From assembly GCF_000276665.1 (NCBI RefSeq), contig NW_004955425.1, positions 25,838,377 through 25,902,376 of the forward strand: DNA of 64,000 nucleotides, read 5' to 3'. Numbering within the stretch: position 1 is the first letter of the stretch; the number at the start of each line of letters is the position of its first letter. Shown here one piece after another: positions 38,001-50,000 of this stretch. Under the pieces are notes generated by a model. It saw only the letters and a list, made by a program, of their open reading frames with translations. It was not told the origin of the DNA and searched no databases. The DNA comes from Chinchilla lanigera. Taxonomy: Eukaryota; Chordata; Mammalia; Rodentia; Chinchillidae. The translations under genes were made by a program, and so were the position numbers.

Positions 38001-41000
38001 GGAATCATCTAAAAAATGTCCTCCTGTGCCTGGCTTATTTTACTAATGTAATTTTTTAAGGTATAACAGGTAGCATATATCAAAATTCATAGTGTGTTTG
38101 TGTGTGTGTGTGTGTGCGCGCGCGCGCGCGCGCGCGCGCTCGGTGCTGTGGCTCCACCCCAAGATCTCCCATGTGCTAGGCAAGTGTTCTACCTCTGAGC
38201 TACACCCCTCAGCCCTCATTGTTTCTTATGGCCAAATAGTATTTCATTGTACAAAATCGCTTTATTTTCTTTTTCTGTTCATGTGTTGCTGGTCATTTGT
38301 GTTGTTTCTGTGTTTTGGCTATGGTATCACTGCTGTGAACATGGATTCGCAGAATTCTGAGGTTTTGTTTTCAGTTATTTTAGTTATCGTACTTGAGAGT
38401 AAAATTACTGGTTCACATGGTAATTCCTTGTTTAACTTTTTGAGGAGCTGTCAGATTATTTTCTACAATGCTGTGCCATTTCCCCACCCCCCCTCCGGTA
38501 CCAGGAACCAAACTCACGACCTTGCGCTTGCTAGGCAGGCGCTTTTGCCGCTGAGCTAAATCCCCAGCCCCTGTGCCATTTTGTTTAGTGCATTTTAAAA
38601 CTATATGTGACACTGTTTTATACATATACTGACTTGCTTTTGTCTATTCAATGATAAACTTCTGGGATTTAATAGTACTTCTAATCATAAATGAGACTGC
38701 TGTGTACTTTCCTTGAGTTGCTTTGGTAGTGTTTGTGTGGAGTTTGGGTAGTGTTTGGTCGTGTAGTGGTACTGGAGTGCTAGCTCCATTGAATTGGGCA
38801 ACCACTTCCAATCTTTTGTTTTTCAAAACAGTTGGTATATGAGATTTCTAGGAAATTGTAAATGTGTTTTACAGCTTGCAAACAATACTTTGAAAAGTAT
38901 CCAGGAGATCATGAACTCCTTTGGGAGGTTGAAGGTGTTGGACATTGGTACCAGAGAATACCAGTCACCAGAGCATTACAGAGAGAAACACTGAAAATGA
39001 CAGGTAAGAATGTTTCTAGTTTGAACATGTTCCAGTTTAAAAAGCAGCATCTAATACATAGTGGTCCAGAGCAGTGGTATATTACATGATCTTTCCTCAT
39101 AGTTTGAATTTTTGTTATGTATTAATTCTTGAGTCATTAACAATAAAGGGACCTAGCATACATAACTCAGGGAAATATAACATCCCAGTAGGAATTGGCA
39201 AATAAGAAATAAGCATGGATTGACTGGGCATGGAGGTGCATGCTTGTAATCCCAGCCCTTGGGAAGCTGAGGCAGGAGGATTGCCATAAATTCCAGGCCA
39301 GCCTGGGCTACATAGTGAGTTAAAGTCCAATCTAGAATATATAGCAAGACCCTTGTTTCAAAACAAAACAACACAAAACAAAAAACATGGATTATTGAAA
39401 TAGGATAGGTTTCCAGAGACCAGAAAGGGCATCTCATCTCAAGCACCTCTTCCCAACATCATTCAGTACTTAAGCTAACATGATAATGGAGGGGGTTCCT
39501 TATGAGATACTGTGAAGGGAACATTTCACACCTAGACTTCCAGTAGTGAACCTTTCTGTCTAGGGTGTATGAAAGTCAGTACAGTGTTACAGTTAAAACC
39601 AGAATTATGATTGGGCTACAATTAAAAGTATTTTTTCTACACACAGCAATTTCTCACAGTGAAGCAAAAAGACCTGTCTCTGGAGAATATGGTCTTGCAA
39701 ATATTCCGGAATATGAAGCAGGAACCGAAGACAATCAGTCTAATGAGATGCAGCTAACTGTAGGTACACTATATGTTCATAATAGGAAGTAATAATGTTT
39801 CTTTTTTTAAAAAAATGGATCCCGTTTATATTTGTTTTAAATGTTGTAGTTCCTTCAGCAGTGTTAGGTAACTTCAATTGCATTAGTTTTCTTGGCATCT
39901 TTTGTGGATTAGTAAGGACTTAGTTTTCTTTGAAAGATATTTATAATGGGGTTAATACTATTGAAAGCTAATTAAAGGCAATTCAGAGTACATGTAAAAA
40001 TATAGAACATAAAACAACTAGTATTCTTGTTACTCAGAGCCACTGTTAATTTTTTTATGTGTGTACTTAGTCTTATGTATTATAAATATGTGTGTATACA
40101 GATTTTATTTTGTCTTTATTCTCTAATACTGCTGTGCTTTTTCTGTTAACATAATAGTGGAAGGATTTTTTCATAGCTTTACTGTTTAAATCATGATTGT
40201 CAAATAGTAACACACTAGTCCATTATATATAAATTGCATCATTTGTTTATTTAATGTGGGTCACTTACGTTTTCACATTTTCCTGTAGTCCAGGAACAAG
40301 CACATTTGTACATGAGTCTTTTTGCATGTATAATTATTTCCTTGTGCATATAAGTGTCTAGAATTAGCTTAGAGATTATGAAGTTTTGTGGGAGGTTTGA
40401 GGCGCTATGCTTAGGTCTCTGTAGAATGAGTAGACTTTGAAGAAGGGAGGTCTCATTACTAAACTCACTGGACTTACCAGGTATTTGGCTAGAATTATGT
40501 GTATGGAACTTGGTGTTACTTAAAATATGGCCCCACTGCTGGAATTCCAGAAAGCTCTTTCTATGCAGGGTTTGGTCATGATATTACTTACTAGTCAATA
40601 GCTTTGTATGTTCATATGAATATGTTTTTAAATGAATATTGAATGTGTCTGTAAATACCCATGCATTTCAGAGACCTATGTGGGGAAGCAGTACTATGGG
40701 AAATTATTTATGCTTACAGTTGTTTATATGACAGTTGACTATATTAGCATGAAAAAATTTTATGTTTCTAAGAATAATGAGTAATATAAGTGTATATGAA
40801 GGATTAATTTTTTGTTTTATTTTTTTCTATATTTAGAACTTCAGACTTCAGAATAAGCTCCTGTTCTTTTATATTACTGTCTAAATTCTTCAGGTATATA
40901 GATTCATTTAGTAGTTACCAGATATAATAAAATCAAGGAGAGTAGAAAATCTGCTCTTCCCTTATATATTATAAAGGCAATGATTTATTTACTATAAATC

Positions 41001-44000
41001 CGTAAATGTGTGATGGATAGTGTTTATAATGGAGTAAGTACTATGATAAGCATTGGGCATACAAAGATACGGTTCTTACGCACATGGGAGACCTAGGTGA
41101 TCCATTGTTGCATTGTTTGAAACATGATTGGAAGGTATACAGCAGAGGAAGATTTGTAAAGGGTAGGTAGTTCTGTGGCAACAATTAGTATAGCATTTCA
41201 GAGGAAGGCACATAAAAAACAGGTATGAAGGGAAATGTGTTCTGTGTGAGTCATATTTGTTTATTGAGTTTGTGAGTCTGTAGTGTATGCAGTGATAAAC
41301 CATTGAAGTTTTTTTTTTAAGTATGGGTGGTACATTTTATGTTATGGAAGCGTCATTCTGTCTTCAGGTGGAAAGGTTTAGACAGGCTGTGGTATAAGGG
41401 AAGGGTACCAGTGAGGAAGCTTTTGAAATCATTCAGGTTAGAGATAATGAAGTCCTGAACTAAAGCACTAGTTATGCAAAGCACAGGATAGTTTTGAGCC
41501 ATTCTTCAGTGGAAATTGACAGGCTTTGTGAGTCATCACTGAGGGATAGGGAGAAACCATTACTGCCTCATAGGTTTCTGCCAGGATGACTGACTCAGTT
41601 GTTACTGCCATTCACTGAGAGAGGGACTAAGAATGGGAAGTAATAAGGTTCATTTGGGGAGAGGTTGGATGTGAAAGTAGATGGGGCATCCACTGGGGTA
41701 TTTCTTTGGAAATAGAGCTTTGGAAACTGGGATAGAAGTTGGAGAGCTCAAGTTGTATGTTTGGATCAACCAGCAAATAAATGTTGAAGGAAAGAGAGAG
41801 GTGAAAAATGAAGAGAGCAAGTGGCTGAGGACAAAATACCAGGAAATTCCATTGTAACCCTATATATGTGTTAGATGTTTAGATTCTTAGGCTCTCATAC
41901 TATACTATAGTGACATAGCCTTTTCATTTTTAAAGTAAATTTTAATGAAATTTGAAAGGTTAAGTTTTTTGGCCAATGAAATAAATCCATAGGAGGAAAA
42001 AAATAGTTTAAAACATTCGATTTTAATTTGTATTTCTCTTAGATTGATTCTCTGAAAGATGCCTATGCAAGCACTTCTGAAGGTAAGAGATTGAGCTGGT
42101 TATCACTGTTTGAGATATGACTAAGGGTGATATGACTACGTGTGTGAGACATAGAATAAGTGAGAATTTGTACAGCTCTCAATCTATTTTTTGTGGGGTT
42201 TTTTGTTTTTTTTTTCCTGTACTAGGAATTGAACTCATGACCTTGCACTTGCGAGGCAGGCACTGTGCTGCTGAGCTAAATCCCCAGCCCCACAGCTCTC
42301 AGTCTAGATCTGGTCCTAATGCCACCACTTTGCCTGGTTTGCTGGGCATGAATGCTGAGGGTGCTGTTGTGTACTCCTCTCCCTTGTTTCCTTACTTGTG
42401 AAATAGGAACAGTGGTCTCTGCATTATTTCCCAATTCTTTGGGAGAGCCTATAAATAAAAATGTGAAAACACTTTCCAAAGCCCAAGGTTAATGGAAGTA
42501 TGAGGAATAAATATTGACAGTTATTTTTTACTTTAGAAAATGACGTTCACATTGTTTTCTTAGTTTGATACAAGTAAGGGAACTTAATCAGCTTACACTT
42601 GATATATCAAGTATAGTGGTAGGGTTACATGAAAGCTAGAGTAGTTCTTGTACTTTTATATATTTTAATACGTCATCCTTTCAGTACATAATTAAGTACA
42701 GTTTTGGTATTTTTTCCCCCTCAGGTCTTGAAAAAACACTTGCTTCTACTCGTACCCGGGGCAGTCATTTAAAGCGTCCAAAGATTGGAAAACGATTTCA
42801 GGATTCTGAATTCACTAGTTCTCAAGGTGAAGATGAAAAAACTGCCCAGACTTCACCTGCAGCTTCAATAAATAAGTAAAGAATTGTTTATTTTACTCTC
42901 ACTATTTTATTTATTCTTACTTTCATACTATTAGTATTTAGTACTTAAGGTAGAGGTTATTTGGCTCTTTGCATAGTGAATATCTTTGGTGAAGGGATTT
43001 GTATTTGGATCTTTCTACCAAGTTTTTGGGTGTGATTCTTAGTGGTATTACCTTGATAGCAGTTGCTGTAAGAGCAGAATGAAATCACTATTGATTCTTT
43101 CATGTATGAAAATTGAGGAGACTATCTTAGACATTATATGATCTCAAGTAAGTGCTTATCATCAACTTTGAATTTGGTAACATAGCTGTTAGCAGTGCTG
43201 AAGCTGAGTCAGGTTTTTAAAATCCTTGTTTTTACTTTATAATTGATACATACTACCGGACTTATAAATTCTAGTTATAATTTATACACTAGTGATAATG
43301 ATAAATAGTACAGTGAGTTCTTCTAGAAACCTAATAGGTGAATCAACAGAACACCTGGGTCAAAGTTTTATCTTGTTTTCCCTTGAGTCTTACAGAAGAT
43401 AAGATTAAAAATTTTATAATAATGTTCAGCTTGTGTTCTAGTAGTTCTCACTCTTCCTGAGTCCACCATTTAGTCAACTCATATCTTTGTTGTTTTTGCA
43501 GTCAAATTATTTTACTTGGTCTATATGGAGAATTCTGTAGCTGTGCTGATTTCATTGTATAAATCATTTCAAATTTGGGTAATTATGTAAATGATTTAGT
43601 GTAAAACTTACAGTGTAAAAAGACTATAAATAAGAATTTAAATCTAATTTGTAAAATGAGTAATAAATGGGTTTAGATCACTGTATGGTTTTCTTACTGA
43701 ACAGTACCCTTTTTTAGAAGAATATATTAATGATCTTAATTAGAACATCCCTAAATCATTGTAGAATTTGTTTGCCTTTTATAAACAACAGTAACCTTAA
43801 GACTCAAATGCTTGAGCTGGGCCTCGTGGCACACACCTGTAATCTCAGCGTTGGAGAGGCTGAGGCAGGAGGATCGTTGCGAGTTCAAGACCAGCCTAAA
43901 CTACATAGCGAGATCCTGTCTGGAAAAAAAAAAAAAGCAAAGGGGAAAGAAAAGACTAAATGCATGAATGCTTCCCCACACCATGGAAAAAAACCTCTTC

Positions 44001-47000
44001 TTTGCCTTTGAGTAACTGGCTATCTAGAGGTAAAGACAGACATGGACACACTTGTGAGCACTGGAGGGTAGATGTGGTAGAGCAGTGGAAGACCTGCGAA
44101 GCCGGCACACAGAGGGGAGGGCTATATCTAATTGAGGGGATGAAGAGATTTGGAATGTGGGGCCAGGGCTTCAGAGTTCAGTAGGTGCTCAACAGAGACT
44201 TCGAGAGAAGACTTTCTAACCTAAGGGTCCACCAGCTGTGGGCCACAGGCTCAATCTGGCCTCCTGTTTTTGGTTTGTTTTGTTTGCATTGCTGGGTAGT
44301 CAAACCCAAGGCCCTGTGCATGCTGGGTAGGGCTGTAATGCTGAACTTTGTAAGACATTATGCTTATTAGCTTTATCCATCTTGTGTTAGGATTGCTTTT
44401 GCTTTACAGTGCCAGAGTTGTGTAGTAGGAACAAAGACTGTGGGCCGATAAAACCTAAAGGAAAAGTTGCTGAGCCATGGTGTAGATGTAGACTTTCTGA
44501 GGGGATGGAGGTGTTCTGTATACAGTACCATGCAGTGGTAGCCACTAGCTAGTGTTCTCATTGCAGACTTGAAGTATGGCTGGTGTAACTGAAGAACTGA
44601 ATTTTATAATTTCGTTTAATTGTACTTAATTTTATTTAATTGTACTTAAGTTAAATGTAAAGTAGTGGCATGTCTCTTGTGGCTATTGTATTAGTGCAGA
44701 TCTAGACTAAAGAATATGAGCAAAGGAACAAAGTTAGCAGGCATTTTGATTAGGATAATTGCTATGTAAAATATAGTGGTACTTGCGGTTTACTAACTTA
44801 AATTCTTTCCACAATTCTGGTCACAAACTGAATTGGACGAGAACCAAGTCTAAGGGTTAGTATCTGCCTAGGAGGAAATAAAAAGGTAAGGGATAGGTTG
44901 GATTAGGGCTGGAGAAGAGTATGCTTTATTCACAGAGGTTACAGAGAGCTGCTCAGAGTTTCAGAGCTGTTCTGCCACTAGTGGCGATCTGTGTATCAGG
45001 AAGACAGCTCTGAAGCTTTCATTAAGGATATGCTACATGTCCAAAGATGAAGTGAGAAGAGAGAATTTGAGTCTGAAGCAGAGGTGTGAAAAGGACAGTA
45101 CAGAGTCAGGGATATGATTGAAGGCATTTTGGAGTTAGAACTGAAAGTGTTACAATTTGTTGTCTGTGCTGATGTTTTGAGGATGAAGGGTGTTATTAAC
45201 AGGGCTGAGGAATGGTTCGGTGGTAGAACATAAGTATAGTGTGCAGAAGAATACTAAGCTGCGCACAAGAATACTAAGCTATGTTGGATCTTCAGCTCCA
45301 CAAACTAAACATATAAATAAAGCTAATATTTCTAAACAACCAGAATATATGTTCATTGCAATAAAAGAAAATTGAATAAGAGATGGATAGAATAAAAACC
45401 AGGTTTAGTTTATATGATTGAGAAGGTGGTGTGATGCTAATTGACCTGAGGAACAAGATGGGAACAAGAACAAATTATAAGGGGATGAACAGGTTGGTTT
45501 TTGACCTGCAGAACCTAAGATTGATGGGATGACCCAACTTGATTCTCTAAATGGTAACTTTGTTTCCTAAATTCTGTATTGATACTTAATAAAACAAGTA
45601 AGAATAGTTTCCTTTTGTTTTCAAGATTGGACTGCACTGTGCGCACATCAGAGAGTTCAGAAGACTTCCTGGGAGAAGACCCAGAGCAGAGAGTGACTGA
45701 TTTTGAGGATGAAAGCAGTGATAAAGATGCACGGCCCGTACCTGAAACACAGCCACATTCAGAGAAGCAAGATGGTGAAAAAGTATGCAATCACTTTTCA
45801 GTTAGGTGGAGAGTAGAAACTAAGTTCTAAGTTTGTCGATCAAAACATTGTTTAAAAAAAATTACAGATTTTAGAAATTGTAGTACTAGAAAGGCATATA
45901 CAGTATAAAGGTAATTTAGGTAGTAAAACAGAAATAATATGTCAGGCTTCATTCATAAAAGTTGAGTTGTAGCAAATATCAAGAGATGTTAAAGTAGTAC
46001 GATCTTCAGTGCATTTAAAAGATAACTGTACACAAATTGTGTGACCTTATAGAACCAACTAGAATGCCTTCAGGTCCAAAAAACCCTCAGTTATGTCCCT
46101 GTTTTGGTTAGAAGGCCTAGAATTAGTTATCCATAGAAAAAAAAATTGACCAAAATTGGTCTTATGAATTACAAATAAGTAAAACTCAATGTTGTTTTTT
46201 TTTTTTTAAGTAGGAGAAAACAAAATAGATGAACCCTTATAACTAAACTATATCTGGTTTGATTCCTGAAGCTCCTCAAATAGGTACTCACACCCTTTTT
46301 CTTTCTATTTCCTGTCGTCTTCTTTTTCTGTAGTATTGTCAATCGTTTTTGTTCTCAGATTCCTTATATCTTTGATACATACTTGAGTTCCTGAAAAATT
46401 TTTTAGTTTATACAGCTGGTGAATACTACTTTTTTTTTAAGTCACTCCATTCTAGTTTCTCCTTCTACTTCATGAAATTCTATTTTAAAATGGCATTTTT
46501 TCTTAGAGAAAATTGGGAAAATAAAGAAAAGTACATGTGGAAAAAGATGGAAAAGTTACTGTTTTTTAAAAACTATATGCATCTAAATTTATGGGAAAAA
46601 TACATTATATTTAATTATATAAATTTTATCCCTCTTTTAAATATTAGACTATATGGTAGTATATTATAATATGCTGTTTATCTTGCAACTACTTCGTTCA
46701 TCCAGTAAGACACTGAACATGTGTTCTTGTAGGACACAGTTGACAATGTCTGTTGTAATGCTAATTGATTTCCCTTACTGGGGTTAGTCAACCCATCTTA
46801 AAAGTACTCCAAAGTCATGGCTTTGTAACACTGTGTTTTTGTTTCTTGGTGGTTTTTTTAATCACTGAAGTTTTATATTTGTTTATATCTGTCTATATAT
46901 ATGTATGTATGTATGCTGATCCTGCATTTCTCCCTTGTGGACATTTTAGAAAACTCATTCTTGACCTTTGGTTCATCATCTCTTTTGAAAACATACCCAT

Positions 47001-50000
47001 CTAATCACTTGTTTGAGTGGGAAAGCCAGTGACTAGACTTTCTTTTTTTTTATTTTTTATTTTTGGTTTTTCTCTGGTACCGGGAACCGAACTCACGACC
47101 TTGCGCTTGCCAGGCAGGCGCTTAGACTTTCAATGTTGATGTGGTCTCGACTTCTGTAATACATCTTGCCTACGGAATATTTGTACATGGGCAGATGACG
47201 TCTGTCTTCTTAAAGTTAAAATCTCTATATTTTTGAATTGTATATTTTCTGTTTTCTCATTTTTTTCATTCTGTTCTTAAATCTAAAATATGTAGGACTA
47301 ATATTTACTTTTGCTTTCTACTTTTTGATTACTACAATTCTATATTTTTTTTCAACCTTTGCTCTGACTTATTTTCCTTCTTGTAATATTTCTCATAGTC
47401 TGGTTGGTCCTTTTGTGAACTTACTGTAATTATCTTCTGTGTGCAGTTGATTTTATATACCACCTGTTACGATAATAAAATATATATTAACTATAGGAAA
47501 ATTTTCATTTAAACATTTTTTATCTTATTAGTATGTGTGTGTAACATATAACAGTTATACCCTGAGGGAGAGGGACATGTACGTGACACATCTTAATTCT
47601 TTTTTCATCTACTTCTCATCTTCTCCCTCCTCATTCCCTCTGTCCCTCGGACCCCTTTCCTTTTGCAAAAGATCTGTGCCCTTGTTTTCTATTATATATT
47701 TTGTTCTTTATTTATATTTTGGGTTTCTCATATAAGAGAAATCATGAAATATTTAAGTTTGTAGGTGTGATTTCATTTAACATTATGGTTTTCAGGTGCA
47801 TCCATTTTCCTGCAGTAACTCAGATTTATTTTTCTTCATGGCAGAGTTGTGCTCCACATTTTCTTTATGAATTCATCTGTTGATGGACCTATAGGCAGCT
47901 TCCAAGATTTAGCTAATGTGAATTGTGCTGCTATTGACATGGGTATGCGTGTACCACTGTAATCTGCTGTCTTTAACTTTTTGAAGAAGGTGCTTACAAG
48001 GGGTATGGCTGGGTCATATGGAATTTGTATTTTAGTTTTTTGAAGAATCTCCATATTGATTTCCATAGTAGTTGTATTAGTTTACATTCCCACCAACAAT
48101 GTAGAAGGGTTCTTAGTCTCAGTTTTGTTAATTTGTACTCTGATTTTTGTGTATAATTTCCTTGAATTTGGATTGTTTTTGTTTTTCTTGGACTTGGAGG
48201 TGCATAACAGGTTATTTGCACCTTTTGGATGTGATCATAACAGCTGTAAACTTCCCGCTTAGGACTGCTTTCACTGTGATTCATAGGTTCTGGTATGTTG
48301 TAGTAGGGCTACATTTGGTATAGGAACTGCTCTTTGGAATTTCTTGGTTGATATCTTCTGTGATCCATTGCTTTTTCCAAAAGCAATGTTTTAATTTAAG
48401 AATATTGTTTTAATTTCCATGTGTTTGCATAATTTCTGCGGTTTCTTTTGCTTTAAATGTCTAGTTTCCATTGTGCTATGATATGATAACATACATTGGA
48501 GAATTTTGATTCTTTTCAATTATTTAAGCATGCTTTATGGGTTAGTGTGTGGTCTCTTTCCATGTGCTGCTGAGAAGAATGTGACTTCTGTTCTCAGATG
48601 AGATGCTTTCTAGGTGTCTGTTAAGTCTGTATGTTCAAACTCTGATATTTCTTTGTTGATTTTTTGGGGGGTGTTGGTCTAGTTTATCTGTCTTATTTGT
48701 GATAGGGGGTATTGAGGTAGTTACGTTGATGTTTGATCTTTTATGTCAGATACATTTGTTTTATGAAGTTCAATGCCCTGGTGTTTGCTGCAAACATGTT
48801 TATAATTGTTACTCTTTACTGTTGCTGAATTGTTTTCATAACCAATATGTAGTGACTTTCTTTGTGTCTTCTGATCAATTTTGGCTTGAAGTCCAGTTTG
48901 TCTGAAAATAGGATAGCTATTTTGGGTATATTAGGATAAGTTATTGCTTATTTTCAGGTTCCTGTTGCGGTATTACTTTCCATCGTTTGATTTTAGTCTG
49001 TGAATTTTTTTAGAATTTTGTGTTGTTGTATACTGAATAATGTTGGATTTCGTTTCTTGATGCATTCTGCCTGTCTGTGTCTTTTGATTGGTGAATGGAG
49101 ATAAAGTACCGAACAGTACCGACTTATTCCTGGCATCCCATTGTATTCCTGTTGCAGATTCCCGTTTTTTCCCCTTTTGCGTTACTGCTCATCTGCTTGG
49201 TATTTTCATTCTGTTCGTCTTTTTAGCATTGTTAACCTAATTGCCTTTTTCTAGGATGTACTTGAGAAATTTTTGGAGTGCTGGTTTGATTGTCATGCAT
49301 TAACGTGCCGCTCTTTGTTGTGGAAATACCTTACTTCTCCACCAATTTTGAAAGATAATTCTGCAGGATGCAGCATTCTGGGTTGGAAGTCGTCTTCTTT
49401 TAGGGCTTGAAACATTTCACTCCAAGCTCTCCTACCTTTTAAGGTTCATGTTGAGAAGTTTGCTATAGTTCTAATGGGTTTATTGTTTAAATTTTTATTA
49501 CTTTTATTAAGTACACTATCCATCACCTTACTGATCTTTTTTTTAATCTGCTATATTATTTATTTTTTTTGTCTTTTTGAGATTAGAGTCTTTGCTGTGC
49601 AGTTCAGGCTGGCCTTGAGCTCACTTTGTAGCCCAGGCTGGTCTCGAACTTGAACTCACAACGACCCTCCTACCTCAGCACGCCCCCACCTCCAGTGCTG
49701 GGATTATAGGCGTGCACCACCACACCCAGCCCTTATTTTAACATTTTGAATAATTCAGCTGTGTGCCTTTTGAATTTTCCCCTCTTAATGCCCTATGGCT
49801 CAGCTTTGAGGGAAATGGAAGCTTTTGGAGGATTTTTTTGCCTTGTGTTCTCATGTTGTTTTGTTTTGTTGTTTGTTCTGAGGTTTCTGGTTCAATTATA
49901 GTGGAAAGATTTTGTTACTAGTATGGAGACCTCATTAATTAGCATCTGCTTTTCAGACAGGGATGCAGTCTGGACATTGGTAACTATAGGCCTTTACCTC

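Larger units (their letters stand above)
37820..38770 (-). mobile_element. Old L1 3'-region remnant, antisense, split by SINEs
   Basis: AAATAGTATTTCATTGTACAA, ATCACTGCTGTGAACATGGA and TGAGGAGCTGTCAGATTATTT are L1 landmarks in reverse. It is interrupted near 38092-38214 and 38482-38570. Confidence 0.6.
32072..38874 (+). other. FAM169A: FAM169A intron of 6.8 kb, rich in old repeats
   Basis: Contains L1 3'-end remnants near 32880-33480 and 37820-38770, MER8/Tigger-like pieces near 34960, 36920 and 37390, an LTR-like block at 36090-36760 and SINEs. The stretches 33900-34940 and 35520-36090 show nothing I can name. A weak MER5-like stretch (ATACAGATTCCTGGGCTC) is at about 32463. Confidence 0.6.
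42876..45625 (+). other. FAM169A: FAM169A intron of 2.75 kb
   Basis: Holds a sense B1, two old tRNA-derived SINE remnants and otherwise AT-rich unique sequence. No gene is seen. Confidence 0.6.

Noticed and set aside
38092..38559. 155-codon open frame on the + strand
   Set aside because: It starts in the TG/CG microsatellite and runs through a SINE remnant, L1 remnant and ID element.
44880..45180. Possible old interspersed repeat
   Set aside because: Purine-rich sequence feels repeat-like but no specific motif could be matched.
48056..49100. Several 60-100 codon frames on both strands
   Set aside because: They are broken pieces of an antisense L1 ORF2, not host genes.
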